Assembly (NCBI GenBank): GCA_019614645.1
Contig: JABWDB010000037.1
Location: 2,386,001-2,450,000 of the forward strand
Reading direction: 5' to 3'
Length of the DNA stretch: 64,000 nucleotides
From: Stratiolaelaps scimitus
Taxonomy: Eukaryota > Arthropoda > Arachnida > Mesostigmata > Laelapidae
Under the pieces are notes generated by a model. That model made no database searches. It was not told where the DNA came from and was given only the letters and a program-made list of their open reading frames with translations. Below are positions 21,750 through 33,299 of the stretch, in pieces; the first letter of the stretch is position 1; each line of letters starts with the position of its first letter. A program made the translations under genes and the position numbers.

Positions 21750-23675
21750 ACATTTACACGCCTCCCATCGGATCATGTCTCAGTTCATTATGATCAACAT
21801 AGAATCGCCACGCGTCATTGTGCAGCTACCGTAAGCATTCAAATATTCGCGTCGCGTACGAATTTCACTCTGAAGTTCTTAGAAACGGCCTTTATCGTTC
21901 TTGACCGACAAGGCACGACAGCACTTATGCTTGCCTGCTATGACATTCTATTTTAGTATTATGGTGCTGTCATTGAATTCTGCTCATTTGGCTCTTCCGT
22001 GAAAGTCGATCCATTACGAAATTGGATAGCATTGTCCGTATTCGTTAGCATACGAACCGATGTAGCCTTGAAGGAAAATGCGAAGTAGCGAATAATGATT
22101 TCATTGAAGCTAAACTCAAATTTGCCAACGAACTGTCTCAGTAAATGTCTCAGTAAAAACAGCACCTGTGCGCAATATGGCACATGGCTATCGTGAGTGA
22201 TAGCTGCTATTTCAGTCATCGCGTAGCCCCCTCGTTCGTGTCGCCCCATTTTCTCCTCTTCCAGGTTCGTGCTCGAGGTGTAAAAGGTCTACTATCATAT
22301 AGGTTGATAGATCTGTTCTCTTTTGGCATTCAGTCTCGGCATGACGACAAGATGCTGCTTAAGGATGAGAGAGGCGCCACCCGTCAACCCCTTCCTCGGA
22401 ATTCAACGCGACAAAAATGCTAATGCAATTACAGCCTTCTGCTTTCGGCGGATGCCGCCAAAGGGTGACGGGATGTGGTGATGGTGGTGGCGTCTGGAAG
22501 AGCGCGTTTCACGCTTACACGTTGTACGATTTCTCTGCTCACGTACGCCGCAAGCCCCCTTGATGCAAGATGTTGCAAGCTGCACCGCGCTGGGCGATCG
22601 AGTCTGGAAGTCAACTCGGATTTGGCTTATTAGGCCTAGTCTTTCTCTGAAGTTCGTGGTGTTCACGATCATCGAAAAATGATGACTGACCAGAAAGCCA
22701 GCTGGCTGCAAGAGGGGATATTTTAGGGCACGCCCCCTTGGCAGGAACAGACCTCTATCCGTGGCCCTAGTGGTGGACACGACGTGAGATTATCTCTATA
22801 CACCACACCCCTAATTTGTTCCCCCTCATCTCCGCCCAGGTGAACGGGACACCCAATGTAACGCCGGGACGGCGCCCCATACACAGAAGTAGGTCGGACA
22901 TTCGTTTCGAGCTGCTAGTCAAATGGCTGCTCGGTCGGCAGGAGTGACCTTCGGGTTCGTACTCCTATATATACCAAGTGCTGCTGAATCTCAGCACTAA
23001 CAGGGCAACGTCGCCGACGCTCGCCAACGCTCGTCGGCAATTGGTCCCACGTAAAGGATGGTAGCCATCTGGCAGACACACCGGTAGACAGATAGAGTGG
23101 ACAGGTCCGTGTACCCTTCGGGGGCGAACGCGCAAAGAGCTGTTCGTGTATCGCTGATGTCGGTGTAGTCATCTTCGTCTGTTTGTTGGTTCGCTCATTG
23201 GGCCCCCGTTCGGCCACCGTGCAGCTTGTAGTATATTTGCAGGCTCGTGATTGCGTACTGTCGACTAGTAGAAATATATAGCGTTTTTACTCATACCCGC
23301 TCGGAGTTGAGGGACGGTTATAGCGTCGATAATATGAAAATAGGATAGGTATCGTATGTCTGGGATGAACTACGGGTGATACAATTTACGATACAAAGTT
23401 GCTGTACATAATCTCTCATTGATGTTACCAGTCAACCGTTGAAGATGCTTCCCAAGGTGTCAAACGTGTGTGCTCCTCGAACGACAGAAGAAATAGAGAG
23501 AATACATCGGTTGATTGATTGATTGATTGAATGATTGCTTAGTTCTTGATTGATCGATTGATTGCTTATACTCCGCTTGATTGACTGATTGTTTAGTTTT
23601 TCGTCCGCGATCTGATACCTCTGCTTACTGATGGCGTCTCAAAAGTCAATTTTCCGGCCGGGGCCCGAACTCTCT
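21750..23675. other. Mostly unassigned sequence; a TTGA-type tetranucleotide tract near the end
   Basis: No gene product was recognised. A GATT/TTGA tetranucleotide tract lies at about 23509-23602. Strong acceptor-like sites occur at about 22264 and 22839, and the second is listed separately. Confidence 0.4.
22840..22947 (+). other. Candidate terminal exon after a strong acceptor, product unknown
   Basis: A long pyrimidine-rich stretch ends in CATCTCCGCCCAG (AG at 22838-22839). From 22840 the phase-0 frame is open for 35 codons to TGA at 22945-22947. The peptide is polar, with an arginine-rich part (GRRPIHRSRSDIRF). No homology is recognised, and a frame of this length can arise by chance. 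Confidence 0.2.
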
Positions 23676-23685
23676 CAGAGCCTTG

Positions 23686-23840
23686 AACATTTCACTCAGT
23701 TCACGGCACAACTGCTTTCGGCATTGCTCCATAAGATGGACCCCCCACCACCGAAAACGTGTAACGGTGGAGATCGAGTCCGTACGCCTACGTCCCTCTT
23801 CTACGATTGCGAGGTCCACGTACCATGGCATCCCTGGTTA
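23686..23840 (-). mobile_element. SINE family C, diverged copy
   Basis: It contains GGCACAACTGCTTTCGGCAT, AAGATGGACCCCCC, a degraded B box (GGAGATCGAGTCCGT) and GCCTACGTCCC, in the order of family C. Confidence 0.65.
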
Positions 23841-23904
23841 CTCGCGGCTGCTTACGCTGCCAATTCTACGGCGTCTATTGGCACGCTGTAACTGTTGGTA
23901 AAGG

Positions 23905-25835
23905 ACAACGAAGAAATGATCAAATCTCAATGGGTTTAGGGAGCAAACGCATCTGAACAGTTGATTTTTTGAGAGATGATAGCCCGCGCCCCTTCATCCT
24001 GTCTCCATACACCTACACGCCTCATCCACTTACTGCGCTACAAGGCTATGCCACTAGGGAGAATTGTGCAAAGGAAGCTATAAGCGCCCGCCTCGTTGCA
24101 TCTGCCGAGTTCATTGATTGAGGTATCCGGCAGACGTTGCTGTCTATTGGTGTAGGGTATTCATTGCAGTGACGGAGAGCTGAGGCAATTCCTGCTGTAG
24201 TAATAATGGCCAATCGCGCAAGTAAACGCCGTCGCAAGGCAAAGCGTTCGGTCAGAACCGTGAGCTGATCGGCCGCTCGGACAGACAGACGCTGAACAAG
24301 CTCGGTGGCTCACTCGTATATATACACACACACACTCACAGACATAGGCCACACAGACAGGCCCTGGTTATCCGATATTAAGTTAAACGTCACCACAGCC
24401 CGCTCCGCGCTACCGAAGACGGATGACGCGAGCTCGGCCCTCAAACATGGCCGTGCCCAACTGGAATCAAGGCCAATGGTGCGGCGGCGGCGGCAGCGGC
24501 GGCGGCGGCAGATGTGGCGGCAACAGATACGGCGGAGCCCCTCTATCAGGGCTCGTAGTATCGACGGCAACCACGACCTAGGTCCCTCGGCAGCCTATTC
24601 GACCTCGACATCACCACGGGCGTGAGCACCCGATTTAAGTGTTAGAGGGAGATTTAGCATCAACACGTTTTTTTTTTTTTTTTTGCGTATTACATAGCGC
24701 TATCATTAGAGCCACGTATAGTCCTGGCGATCCGGCTTACCCTTCGTGTGCACGTCTAACTATTGATTTTTCGCATCAAATAGCTGCTGGTCGTTCGCGT
24801 CACGATTGAGCCAACCCCATCGCAGAACGGGGGAAGGGTACGGCAGTAGGTGGTTCTCGACCATCGGTTAGAACCACTCTCGCCCACTTTGCCTAGACTT
24901 GAACGCAACAATTCATCACCCAGAGGGCAGACCTCCTCCTACGCGTCCAGCGGGCTACAGTCCACCCTGTGGGTTCGTAGCCGATACTCGGGCGATGAGG
25001 CGGGCGAGGCTGAATGAAGAATTTGCCGACGCTGTAACGTTAGCGGTAAAACGAGGAGCCAAGGCCTCTTCTGTACGAGAGACAACAGTGAGGGAGACAC
25101 TGAGAGTAGAGACTTTAACTAAGATCAGCTTCGTCTATCTTGGTCTCTCTAGAATCTCGTATATTGCTGTTTAGATCTATGTATATATATATATATATGT
25201 ATTCACGAGAGAACTATATTAGAATAAAGCAACTCTACACGTGGTTGTGAATAATGGGTTGCAGTGTGCTCAGCTACGGGAGTGATCAATCAGAGATTAG
25301 TCTAAAATATACAATCCAGCCAAAGGTGAACGCTGCAAACAAATCTGTTACAGTATTCTTATTATAGATGCGTTAGTAACTTAATTATCGTGTTGAACAA
25401 TGAACGAGACTGTACTTTCGTCCGCTTGTGTATGTATACATATAAAAACGTTAGCGTATTTTATAATAATTTGTTGACATCACAAAGATCGATACTTCAC
25501 ACTCCCGTAAGGCCTGATAATTACAGCAATGACATTAAGATGTGCGGTACAATTAAATATTTTGTTGAAAAGTGAAATTTTGCACGTTTTGTGTAGCGCG
25601 AAACCCGAAGTCCCAGCCTCACAAGACCCTCGTGGCGGTGTTAAGTGTGAGCACCTCAGAAACGACCACACCTGAACTCGTCTGCCGTCAGAGATTAATT
25701 ACATAGCCTATTAAGTCGTGTTTCATATAGACGTCATGATACTGCCGATATTCTGTATAATTAATTTTAATCATACGAGCCATGATAATGCGTACAATTG
25801 TCTATCTATAGACATCGCTTAACATGCCGACTCTG
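23905..25835. other. Unassigned sequence with CGG repeats, a poly-T run and a TA array
   Basis: No gene was recognised. A CGG/GGC-rich tract lies at about 24481-24540 inside a short GC-rich patch. A T-run lies at 24667-24684 and a TA array at 25181-25198. Confidence 0.4.
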
Positions 25836-25837
25836 GG

Positions 25838-25926
25838 GAAGAGGTACACTCTCAGCAGAGGATGGTGGTTTGGCAGGCAGAGGCGTTTGAAGAAAATTTC
25901 CTCCTCTAAAAAAAAATAAAAAAAGA
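25838..25926 (+). mobile_element. SINE family D, internally deleted, A-rich tail
   Basis: CTCAGCAGAGGATGGTGG and GGCAGGCAGAGGCG join directly to CGTTTGAAGAAAATTTCC, TCCTCT and an A-rich tail. The middle found at 12056-12202 is absent. Confidence 0.7.
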
Positions 25927-26299
25927 CATCGCTTAACAGTTCAGGCCACAGGGACGTGTATTGCCGGCGATGTATGTATAATCATTCTGTAGGTCAGGTG
26001 GACAAAATAATTGATTAGATCATGTGGTGACAACGTGAGAATTATGTATCCGTACCGAACTGACAGGGGTTGCGTGCGCTACACAGCACTAGGCGTCTTG
26101 AGTGTGCGACAGCGGTCGACGGTTACGTAAACTTTGGTCAAAGCATTCATGACGGGCTAGTTAGCAACAATGCGCATTGCATATTTGCTGCTCTACATAT
26201 AAAACCATCGTTGAGGGTCGCAAGTGCCTGCTTAATGACAGAGGGTGCTTCTCGAAAATTCGCAAATTACAGGGGCCGCTACCTAATGGCGCAATCTTC

Positions 26300-26425
26300 T
26301 GGACACAGATAGCAGCGATGGCTAGGTCACCCGGCTGACGAAAAAGTCGAAGGCCGCCGCTTCGAGTTGTCCGGCGACCTGCTGAGAACACTTGTACGAG
26401 AGCATTGTCAAAAAATGCGCTTTCG
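26300..26425 (+). mobile_element. Possible diverged SINE family B head
   Basis: GATGGCTAGG and CGGCTGACGAAAAAGTCGAA-like sequence, then a CGAGTTGTCCGG B-box position and GAGAGCATTGTCAAAAAATG, resemble a worn family B head and body start. Substitutions are many. Confidence 0.35.
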
Positions 26426-26659
26426 TTAACGGCCCAATAAGAAGGACCTTTACCAGCATTACATAGCTATTTTATAACAATGTAATATCTATATATATCG
26501 ACGCCTACGCGCGAACGCTTCTAGCGGATGTAACTGTCCCATGCGGGAACAGCCAGGTCAGTGATACTTTATATACGTATAGTCAGGTAAAAAAATGTAT
26601 TTAGATTTCGCTTTCTGCTTCTTATAGAAAAGGCCCTCGTGATTATATCTTGACATTTC

Positions 26660-26801
26660 CTCGTAATTCTCTGGCTGTCAAATGGCCGAAGGCCGAAGGA
26701 CGTCGTCCCGTGACCTGGTGAGGACATACATAAGAGAAGTAAATGTACTGTAAAAATTGCACTTCCTTTAATAATAAATCAATACATTGTTACTTTTACC
26801 A
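26660..26801 (+). mobile_element. SINE family B, diverged copy in tandem with the next
   Basis: It reads TCTCTGGCTGTCAAATGGCC, a weak B box, ACATACATAAGAGAAG, ACTGTAAAAATTGCACTTCC, and TTAATAATAAATCAATAC ending in ACTTTTACC. The intact copy begins directly afterwards, making a head-to-tail pair. Confidence 0.65.
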
Positions 26802-26943
26802 TTGTCAGCGCGGTGGCTTGGACGGCTGAGTCTCTGGCTGTAAAAAGCCAGAGGCCGCAGGTTCGAATCCCGTTGCATGACATATAAAGAACTTAAGCAT
26901 TCTATGCAGTTCCTTTAATAAATCAATAAAGCCTTACCTTACC
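26802..26943 (+). mobile_element. SINE family B, best full-length copy
   Basis: About 140 bp. The tRNA-like head has an A-box-like TGGCTTGGACGG (from 26814), an anticodon-arm-like hairpin (CTGGC and GCCAG arms around TGTAAAA), and a perfect B box GGTTCGAATCC (26860-26870). The body continues ATATAAAGAACTTAAGCATT, CAGTTCCTTTAATAAATC and AATAAAGCC, ending in the short tail repeat TTACCTTACC. The TTACCAT sequences at both ends may be remains of a target-site duplication. It is the reference for family B in this window. Confidence 0.88.
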
Positions 26944-27715
26944 ATGACCGGTTAACGTATAGGTGAATATTTTACCAAACTCTGATCACTACGGCCCCCT
27001 TACAAAATGGCCCAAAAGTAATAGAGCAATAATACTCAGGGGATGTTAAGAACGATCTAAACACTCGCATTTGGCTTATTATTTTTACTATTCCTAATAA
27101 GCATTCGTCTATAGTCTTCTATTATGGTTCGACCCCTCGACGATTTTCGAAGACATAGTACTATCGTAGTGCAATAGGCCTCGCAGGGATAGACAGCTTC
27201 CATGGGGAAACGTCTTGCCCATATCTTAGTTATCGCTTGCGACATCATGGAGCACAACTCCGATTCAAGCCAACGATGGAGGGATTAACACGTAGGCAAC
27301 ATTGACGCAATTAAATCACCACCTCGATATTTTACCGGAGATCTCACATTTACGCTTAAGGGAAGCATAGCAAAACCCGGTGCTATATATTAATGAGGTG
27401 CCTTCGAAAGGATTCAATAGAAATTAATTAGCTTCTTCACTCTTAAGTGCGGCAGGCAAGCAAACATCTGGTTGACGGATTTAATTGCAGTTTGGCTCTG
27501 ATTTAATCGACGTCTTCGTCTGAGCTAATCTACTAATCTAATAACGTGGGTCTCACCTTTAACTGCTGAGATTTATCCTGTGTTGGATATTGATCATGAT
27601 TGTGTGTCCTGAAATATACATATTTTAAACATACATACAATCATTAGTGATGCAGTTGGGGACAAGGTGCTAGGCCGTTCCATCGATCCGGGCATCAATG
27701 AAGGGTGAGTCAATG
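26944..27715. other. Unassigned AT-rich sequence
   Basis: No gene, RNA or repeat family was recognised. Confidence 0.4.
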
Positions 27716-27719
27716 AATG

Positions 27720-27757
27720 GCTTTTCAAAAGGGAGGCGAAAATCCCTTTTGAAAAGC
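27720..27757. repeat. Perfect 15-bp hairpin, 8-nt loop
   Basis: The arms GCTTTTCAAAAGGGA (27720-27734) and TCCCTTTTGAAAAGC (27743-27757) flank GGCGAAAA. It lies just upstream of the decayed LINE but has no shown link to it. Confidence 0.85.
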
Positions 27758-28595
27758 TTCTCGACCCGTGGTAAAAAAAGAGGCGTTTCAAATGCGAACC
27801 TGACGATACCTTCTATCCCACCACTAGATGCGAAGTGAAGATCAGCGAAAAGAGAGTAATAAAGAGCTCTCAAAACGAGATGGCTGTCCCGTTTCGGGGC
27901 TCAGCCGAGTACAGTCGTCACCGTTGATCACGATACAGCAACGAATTCGTCCAGGAAGTGACGCTATATGTGGTCTGGGTTCATTGGCACAAAACTTAAT
28001 ATCGACAGCAAAGCTGAGGGTAGCCACCACAGGGATTACAGCAAGAATAATACCCTGCGAGCATCTCGATAGATACGAAGTGCGTACAATGTTAAAGCAC
28101 GGCGCACGAATCGGTGGAACTAGATAACGGTGGCCAGACTATTTACCAGGCTCAGAGCTCGGGGATCCGCAGCAGCAGCAGCCTTCACGATGGGGGTTTT
28201 CGGAGCAACGCTCCAGAAGCAAGGGAAGAGAGGCAACAGGCCTTGCTAAACCAAGGGAGAAGTGCAAATAGGACACTGTGCACCTTTGAAGGACTCCCTC
28301 CGCCCGTGCTCGTTGGCCGGTGGAACGCTCAGAGAAAAGGTACAGCTAGAACACCGTTAAAGCGGCTGCCGTAAGAAGTTCTGACCACCGTTCAGGAGAA
28401 TGACGAAGGTGCCTTGCCAGCCCCTGCCACGGTCAGCGCTGAGCAAAATCAAGATTTTGTTTTCTGCAAAGAGAAGTACGGACTTCTTGCTTTTCTGAAC
28501 ACGGCACTGCGGTGCTCACAACCATTCTTCTTATCATTATCGTCTGATACGTGCGTCCCCGACGTACGGAGGATACATCAACCGTATGATTATCG

Positions 28596-28811
28596 GTGAG
28601 AAGTTCTACCCTATACTTCCACTTGTTAGATCAGCGAACTCCCACCTTGTTGGCCGGCGACCTAAACACACGACTTGACCAGCCGAACAGTTCGAGTACG
28701 CTACGTTACCCTCACCTAGCTAAGGTCTCGGTTGTACTGTTGCGAGCGATTGTCAGCTGTCAACATTTCGCAATCACTGGTCTGCCGGGGCAGATGGCAG
28801 AATCGAATTCT
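28596..28811 (+). pseudogene. LINE endonuclease fragment
   Basis: A frame open from 28596 to 28811 contains TPTLLAGDLNTRLDQPN. The GDLN/GDFN box, preceded by a hydrophobic strand, is typical of the exonuclease-endonuclease-phosphatase domain of LINEs, where it holds catalytic Asp and Asn. The following residues do not resemble a family closely. Position about 1 kb upstream of RT motifs on the same strand supports the reading. Confidence 0.45.
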
Positions 28812-29549
28812 TAGGTGGACGAAACTCTCTAAGTGGAAAAGACGAGCTCAGGTAGCGTATCCCAAATGGGAGTACGGCCTGACGCTAGAAGCTAATACCA
28901 ATGTAGCCCGAGTCTCCTCGACTGTTCTCGGCTCCTGTCTTCCACAACTGAGCCCCTCCCAATATTCAGCAAGATCCATGACTATGCATCGAAGCTGCGG
29001 GTCATAATTGGCAGCTCTACAGCTCAGGTAAAATGCTTCCTCGATTGACCCCTGATCCAACCACGCTTGCCGTACCGCAAAGGCATGGATACCTCGCTGC
29101 AGAAACACGAGCGACTCGTTGATCTGCGCTGCTTCCAGTGCAGGTGTATCTGAAGAAGGCTCTAAAGAGAACGTTTACTGCCGCACGGGACAAACCACCT
29201 TGACAACGGCCACTAGAGAAGGCTTGGTTACGACCATCTCGTTGGCAGGGTCACGGAGCGCTTACAGCGTGCCCGGTGGAAACGGGCGCTCACATCCAAC
29301 CTTTTCGAGATGGGATATGAGCGTACTCTTACCAGCCTTGACTTCGGGATGTAGAAGGTGTTAACAGCTACCAACAAGCTTCACCGCAACGAAGAACGTG
29401 GTCCTGCTTTACTTTAGAAACGAAGATCGACAAGCTTACTCCTTAATGCCACGTTGGACGGCTTTCTCTAAGTCCTGTTTAAGAAATTGTCGTGTCACTG
29501 TGGAGTGGCGAAAATGATACCTTCCTCTGATACCTAAAAGCCCCCTAAA

Positions 29550-29961
29550 AGACCCCAACAGAGCCCGTCAGTTCGTGTGGCATCACGAAATCGAGTTGCT
29601 TTTGCAAACTTCCTTTGCAGCTCCTCACGGATCGCCTCTCAGTATATACCTTGAGTTTATGGGTACCATCCTTTAGGAGCATCACGGCTTCAGGCCCCAA
29701 CATTCAACCTAGTCAGCTTGTACGAGTCCTCCGAAAGAGGTCCAACTGGCTCTCAGAGGTCCGCGTCGGCACCTCTATGCACTTCTTATAGACTTCAGAT
29801 CTCCCTTTGACATGGGCTCAAGAGACGCCGCACTTTTCAAGCGGGCTTCACCCCGAGTGGCTCAAGCCACATTGGAGACAAACAAAGTCGCCGCCGATGA
29901 TGGCATAGCAGACCTTAATCCTGGTGGACAATCCTTGGGTGACGGACACAGAGCGAGCTAA
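29550..29961 (+). pseudogene. LINE reverse-transcriptase fragment
   Basis: In one frame EHHGFRPQHST (29677-29709) corresponds to the QxGFRxxxST box. After a stop at 29710 the same frame stays open to TAA at 29959-29961. It contains ALRGPRRHLYALLIDFRSPF (from about 29749), the RT motif A with its catalytic Asp (LYALFIDFxKAFD in intact relatives), and VAADDGIADLNPGGQSLG, which falls where the loop before motif B is expected. In-frame stops at 29674 and 29710, and the lack of the GxxQGxxxSP and YADD boxes downstream, show a dead, truncated copy. Confidence 0.7.
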
Positions 29962-30130
29962 AACTTCACGAATACGAGCTAAAACTTAGCGACGTAAACC
30001 TAGCATTCTTCCGTAAATCACCGACGCAATGACGAATTCAACCAAGAAAGATAATGCCAGAAATAATCGGCATGTCGTAACCCGGTAAGCGGTCCACGAG
30101 TTCCACGACACAGTCTGCCTCTTACCTGGA

Positions 30131-32075
30131 TATCCTGACGGCCCAGGGGACGACTGTCTCTTTCTCTCTCTCGGCGATGCAGAGAAACCTGTATCCGATT
30201 TTACTTAGATTTTGTGCAGCTCAAATATCGCCAACGCTTAACGCACTGGCGCATCTTTGAAGACGTTTACTACGTCTGATATATTTTAAATGGGTTTTAG
30301 CAAATACAGATTGGACTAACAAATGGACGAATAAATTATATATCTATGAAGATTAGAGAAAGGATCATCTGCTTTCTGATGTTCTGTTCTGAATACATAT
30401 CCTATTAGTTTAAGTTTAACCACGCCTGGTTCCCATTGACACACATACACACACATGCATATATACATATACATATATATATTTTTTAATTTCAAAAACA
30501 AATTGATTAACAAAGGGAAGGTAACACTCTGTTAACAAAAATGTGTTAGTGTCTCTGAGCATTTGTGTGGCTCGAAAAGAAAACATATTGGTGATTCTTT
30601 CTCTTCTGATGATTTGTACTGATGACACAGCTTGTCCACTCCGCAGATTCGTTTGTCTGATGTTAAAATATTTTGAATACATGTTTGCGGATAGAAATCT
30701 TTTGTAGAATCGCATATCTATAATACAATTTTTGTGCAAGTCCGTAATAAGAGGTAACCTAAGAATCGAGCGATCGCTGCCATATGTAAGCAAGACGTGT
30801 GTTAAGAACTTCGATTGAACTCACTCCATAGCATCTAATCTTTTTAAGATATCGTCGCCAGACTTCGCAGCAGTATGTGAATTTCGGTATAACCAAGCAC
30901 CTTTTAGAGATGCTGTAAACCGCCAACTTCTTCGCAATAAAACGGCGAAAAAGTGTGTTACAATATATATATATATATGAGTGACTTATTACATAATATA
31001 ATCATAACCACTATGTCTATGTAAGTCGGCTCGCTTCCCTTGGACCGTGTTGTCATTATACGTGGCTTGGTGAAGTCACGCAATGGATCGACGCCACCTT
31101 GACGTTTCTATAAAAGAAAAACGCGCATAAGCCAACTATTCGATACGGGCCTAGCTAATGGGCACATCATGGGCAGCGTCTCACGAAGCCAGGCGACCTA
31201 CAGACAAACGATATGGACAAAAGCATGGGAAGACGTAGAAATCCTCGCCCCCCCCCCCCCTTCCAACAAAAAAAACACCTACTGTCTCTAGTAGAAAGGA
31301 ACGCACAACATGCGAATATCATGGTGCTATATCCGACTCCGAGGTCCCTGCGGCTTTCGAGGCCATTGATTCGCCAAAGGCAAGCCACTGTCAGGTCCAT
31401 CAATGATCATTACGAGCCAGATTGAGGGCACTGTTCTGGTCGGCAACGTTCTGGCTTGCGAGACCGAGCGAGGCAGCGACATTAGTTACTTCCCATAGAA
31501 CGAATATAGTGTTTTTGTACCCCATCCACCCGTCTCAAGGTAATGGATTCCTGGACGACACCAATATGAAGCACACAACAAAGCAGTCCTCTAAAACGAC
31601 TTCTTGAGTTGTACTAACCATTGAGCGGAAATTGTAGACACTAATTGGCAAAACCGCATATTGATCGCTTTGCTAGGTGAAACGATTTATGAATTCGATT
31701 TAATTGCGGACTAACTCGATAGATGGATCAATCTCGCTTCGATCAGGGCCGCTAACTCTCGTCAGCATTTGAGGCAGGACAGGACACGTCGAAATTGACG
31801 TTGTCCTACAGGGACGGGTGTTGGCCAACGTTGACGTTGCGTTTTTAAGGATATTCGTTTTTGTCCTTATACTAAATAGATAGGGTGGTCCTAGTAGGAG
31901 ATAACAACAGACAACGAAACAAGGATTTTTCATGGCGACACCCTGACCGCGAAATAAGAAGATAACAATGGCGCGAATTCGGTCCAAGCCAATTTAGTTT
32001 CATGAGATCTGCCAACAGGAAGGGTCATCGCTGGAGATCGTCAACGTTATAAAATATTTAATTCACTAATATGGT
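30131..32075. other. Unassigned AT-rich sequence
   Basis: No gene was recognised. A TA array lies at 30963-30978 and a C-run of about 13 near 31249-31261. Confidence 0.4.
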
Positions 32076-32077
32076 AA

Positions 32078-32137
32078 AGGTAAAGCTACAGATTTACTGG
32101 CTTATTAAATGAACGGGAATTTTACAATGCACTTAAC
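32078..32137 (-). mobile_element. SINE family B, 3' fragment
   Basis: GGTAAAGGTAAAGC, then a diverged TTTACTGGCTTATTAAATGA and ATTTTACAATGCACTTA, match the reverse of the B body end. Confidence 0.7.
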
Positions 32138-32618
32138 AATAATGATAATAATTATTATCATTGTACTAATAATATCATAAAACGAATACCTTATAGAATA
32201 TAGAATAAGCAAGGTATACATACATATAAATAAATATATATATATATATATATACAGGTGGGCAACGCGGCATAACAATGATGTAAGAACCATCTTTTTG
32301 CACTTCACAAATGTTGTATAAATAAGTTCTACAGATCGACCCCATCAATTTGGCTGTTTTCTACGCGATCCTCGCAGCGAGTGATTTAACCCAAGTAATG
32401 GGGCAGTGGACACACAGCCTCCAAGAACAAAAAATAAAAAAGAAGAATCCGGCGTTTGATCGACTATTCGTGGAATTAGAATTTCATTTTCATCTCGGCT
32501 ATTTTTAGTATGTTTTCGTCTCGCATACGTTAGTTGTCCCTCCATAATATTGGCACAGGGCAGAACTAGATTTGCGGAAGGGACTCCCATCTTAGTCCAG
32601 TAGAAGTCCAGTGTAGCC

Positions 32619-32620
<2 letters not shown>

Positions 32621-32670
<50 letters not shown>

Positions 32671-32683
32671 ACTATACATATAT
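32621..32683. repeat. Long TA microsatellite
   Basis: TA repeat of about 60 nt with a few interruptions (TTTATA, CTATACA). Confidence 0.95.
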
Positions 32684-33082
32684 AGCTCGACGTTTATGTG
32701 CACAGCGATATCACTGAGTACAGCTAATAATTATACTAGCGCACATGTTTCCTAACATAAGGTTTCAGCCCTTCAGCGTCTCGAGCCGAGTTCAAGGTCG
32801 GCGTTCAACACGTACAAGCCGTATGGTGGTCGGACAACCCGCGCAGGTCTTGGAGTAACGGGTCTGTTCGATCAGCACTACTTCACGACGTCGCTGAAAG
32901 CTGCAGTCTGACTCTTTGGCAGCGCGGCTCTTCGACTCAGCCTTCTGATGTGTAGACTACGGATTCAATGCTTAAACGGCGATCAATGCATGACGCCGCC
33001 CCAGGATCCAGTCACACCCTTCCGACGTAATTCGCACGTTGAAGGCGGTTCAAGAGAAAATTGCTGCCGAACCCCTGGGTAG

Positions 33083-33131
33083 CCTGGGGGTGCATTCGTG
33101 TGCGCCTGCCTTGCAACCAGAGGTGCAACAA
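33083..33131 (+). mobile_element. SINE family C head fragment beside a TA array
   Basis: GGTAGCCTGGGGGTGCATTC, then GTGTGCGCCTGCCTTGCAAC, is the family C tRNA-like head with its A-box region. It breaks off before the B box, and a TA array (33134-33157) follows at once. Confidence 0.7.
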
Positions 33132-33225
33132 GGATATAAATATATATATATATATATGAACGACACATCTATGTAGCCAGGGACGTTCGTTGCCGACAGC
33201 CAACAACGAGTTACTGCAAGTTACA

Positions 33226-33297
33226 AGTAAAGGTAAAGGTTTATTGGTTTATTGAAGGAGCTGCAATTTTACAATGCTTAAGCTCTCTTATAGTAGT
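33226..33297 (-). mobile_element. SINE family B, headless copy
   Basis: AGTAAAGGTAAAGG, TTTATTGGTTTATTGAAGGA, GCTGCAATTTTACAATGC and TTAAGCTCTCTTATA are close to the family body. No head is present. Confidence 0.85.
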
Positions 33298-33299
33298 AG

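Larger units (their letters stand above)
27830..30130 (+). mobile_element. Decayed non-LTR retrotransposon (LINE), endonuclease-to-RT part
   Basis: Coding motifs appear on the plus strand in LINE order. An apurinic-endonuclease-like segment comes first (about 28640-28690), and reverse-transcriptase motifs follow about 1 kb later (29677-29960). The sequence between is open only in short pieces, in several frames. No second open frame, 3' UTR, tail or target-site duplication could be fixed, so the limits are approximate. The clade is not assigned. Confidence 0.6.

Noticed and set aside
23509..23602. Regular TTGA/GATT repeats considered as a possible CRISPR-like or satellite array.
   Set aside because: It is a simple tetranucleotide microsatellite without unique spacers.
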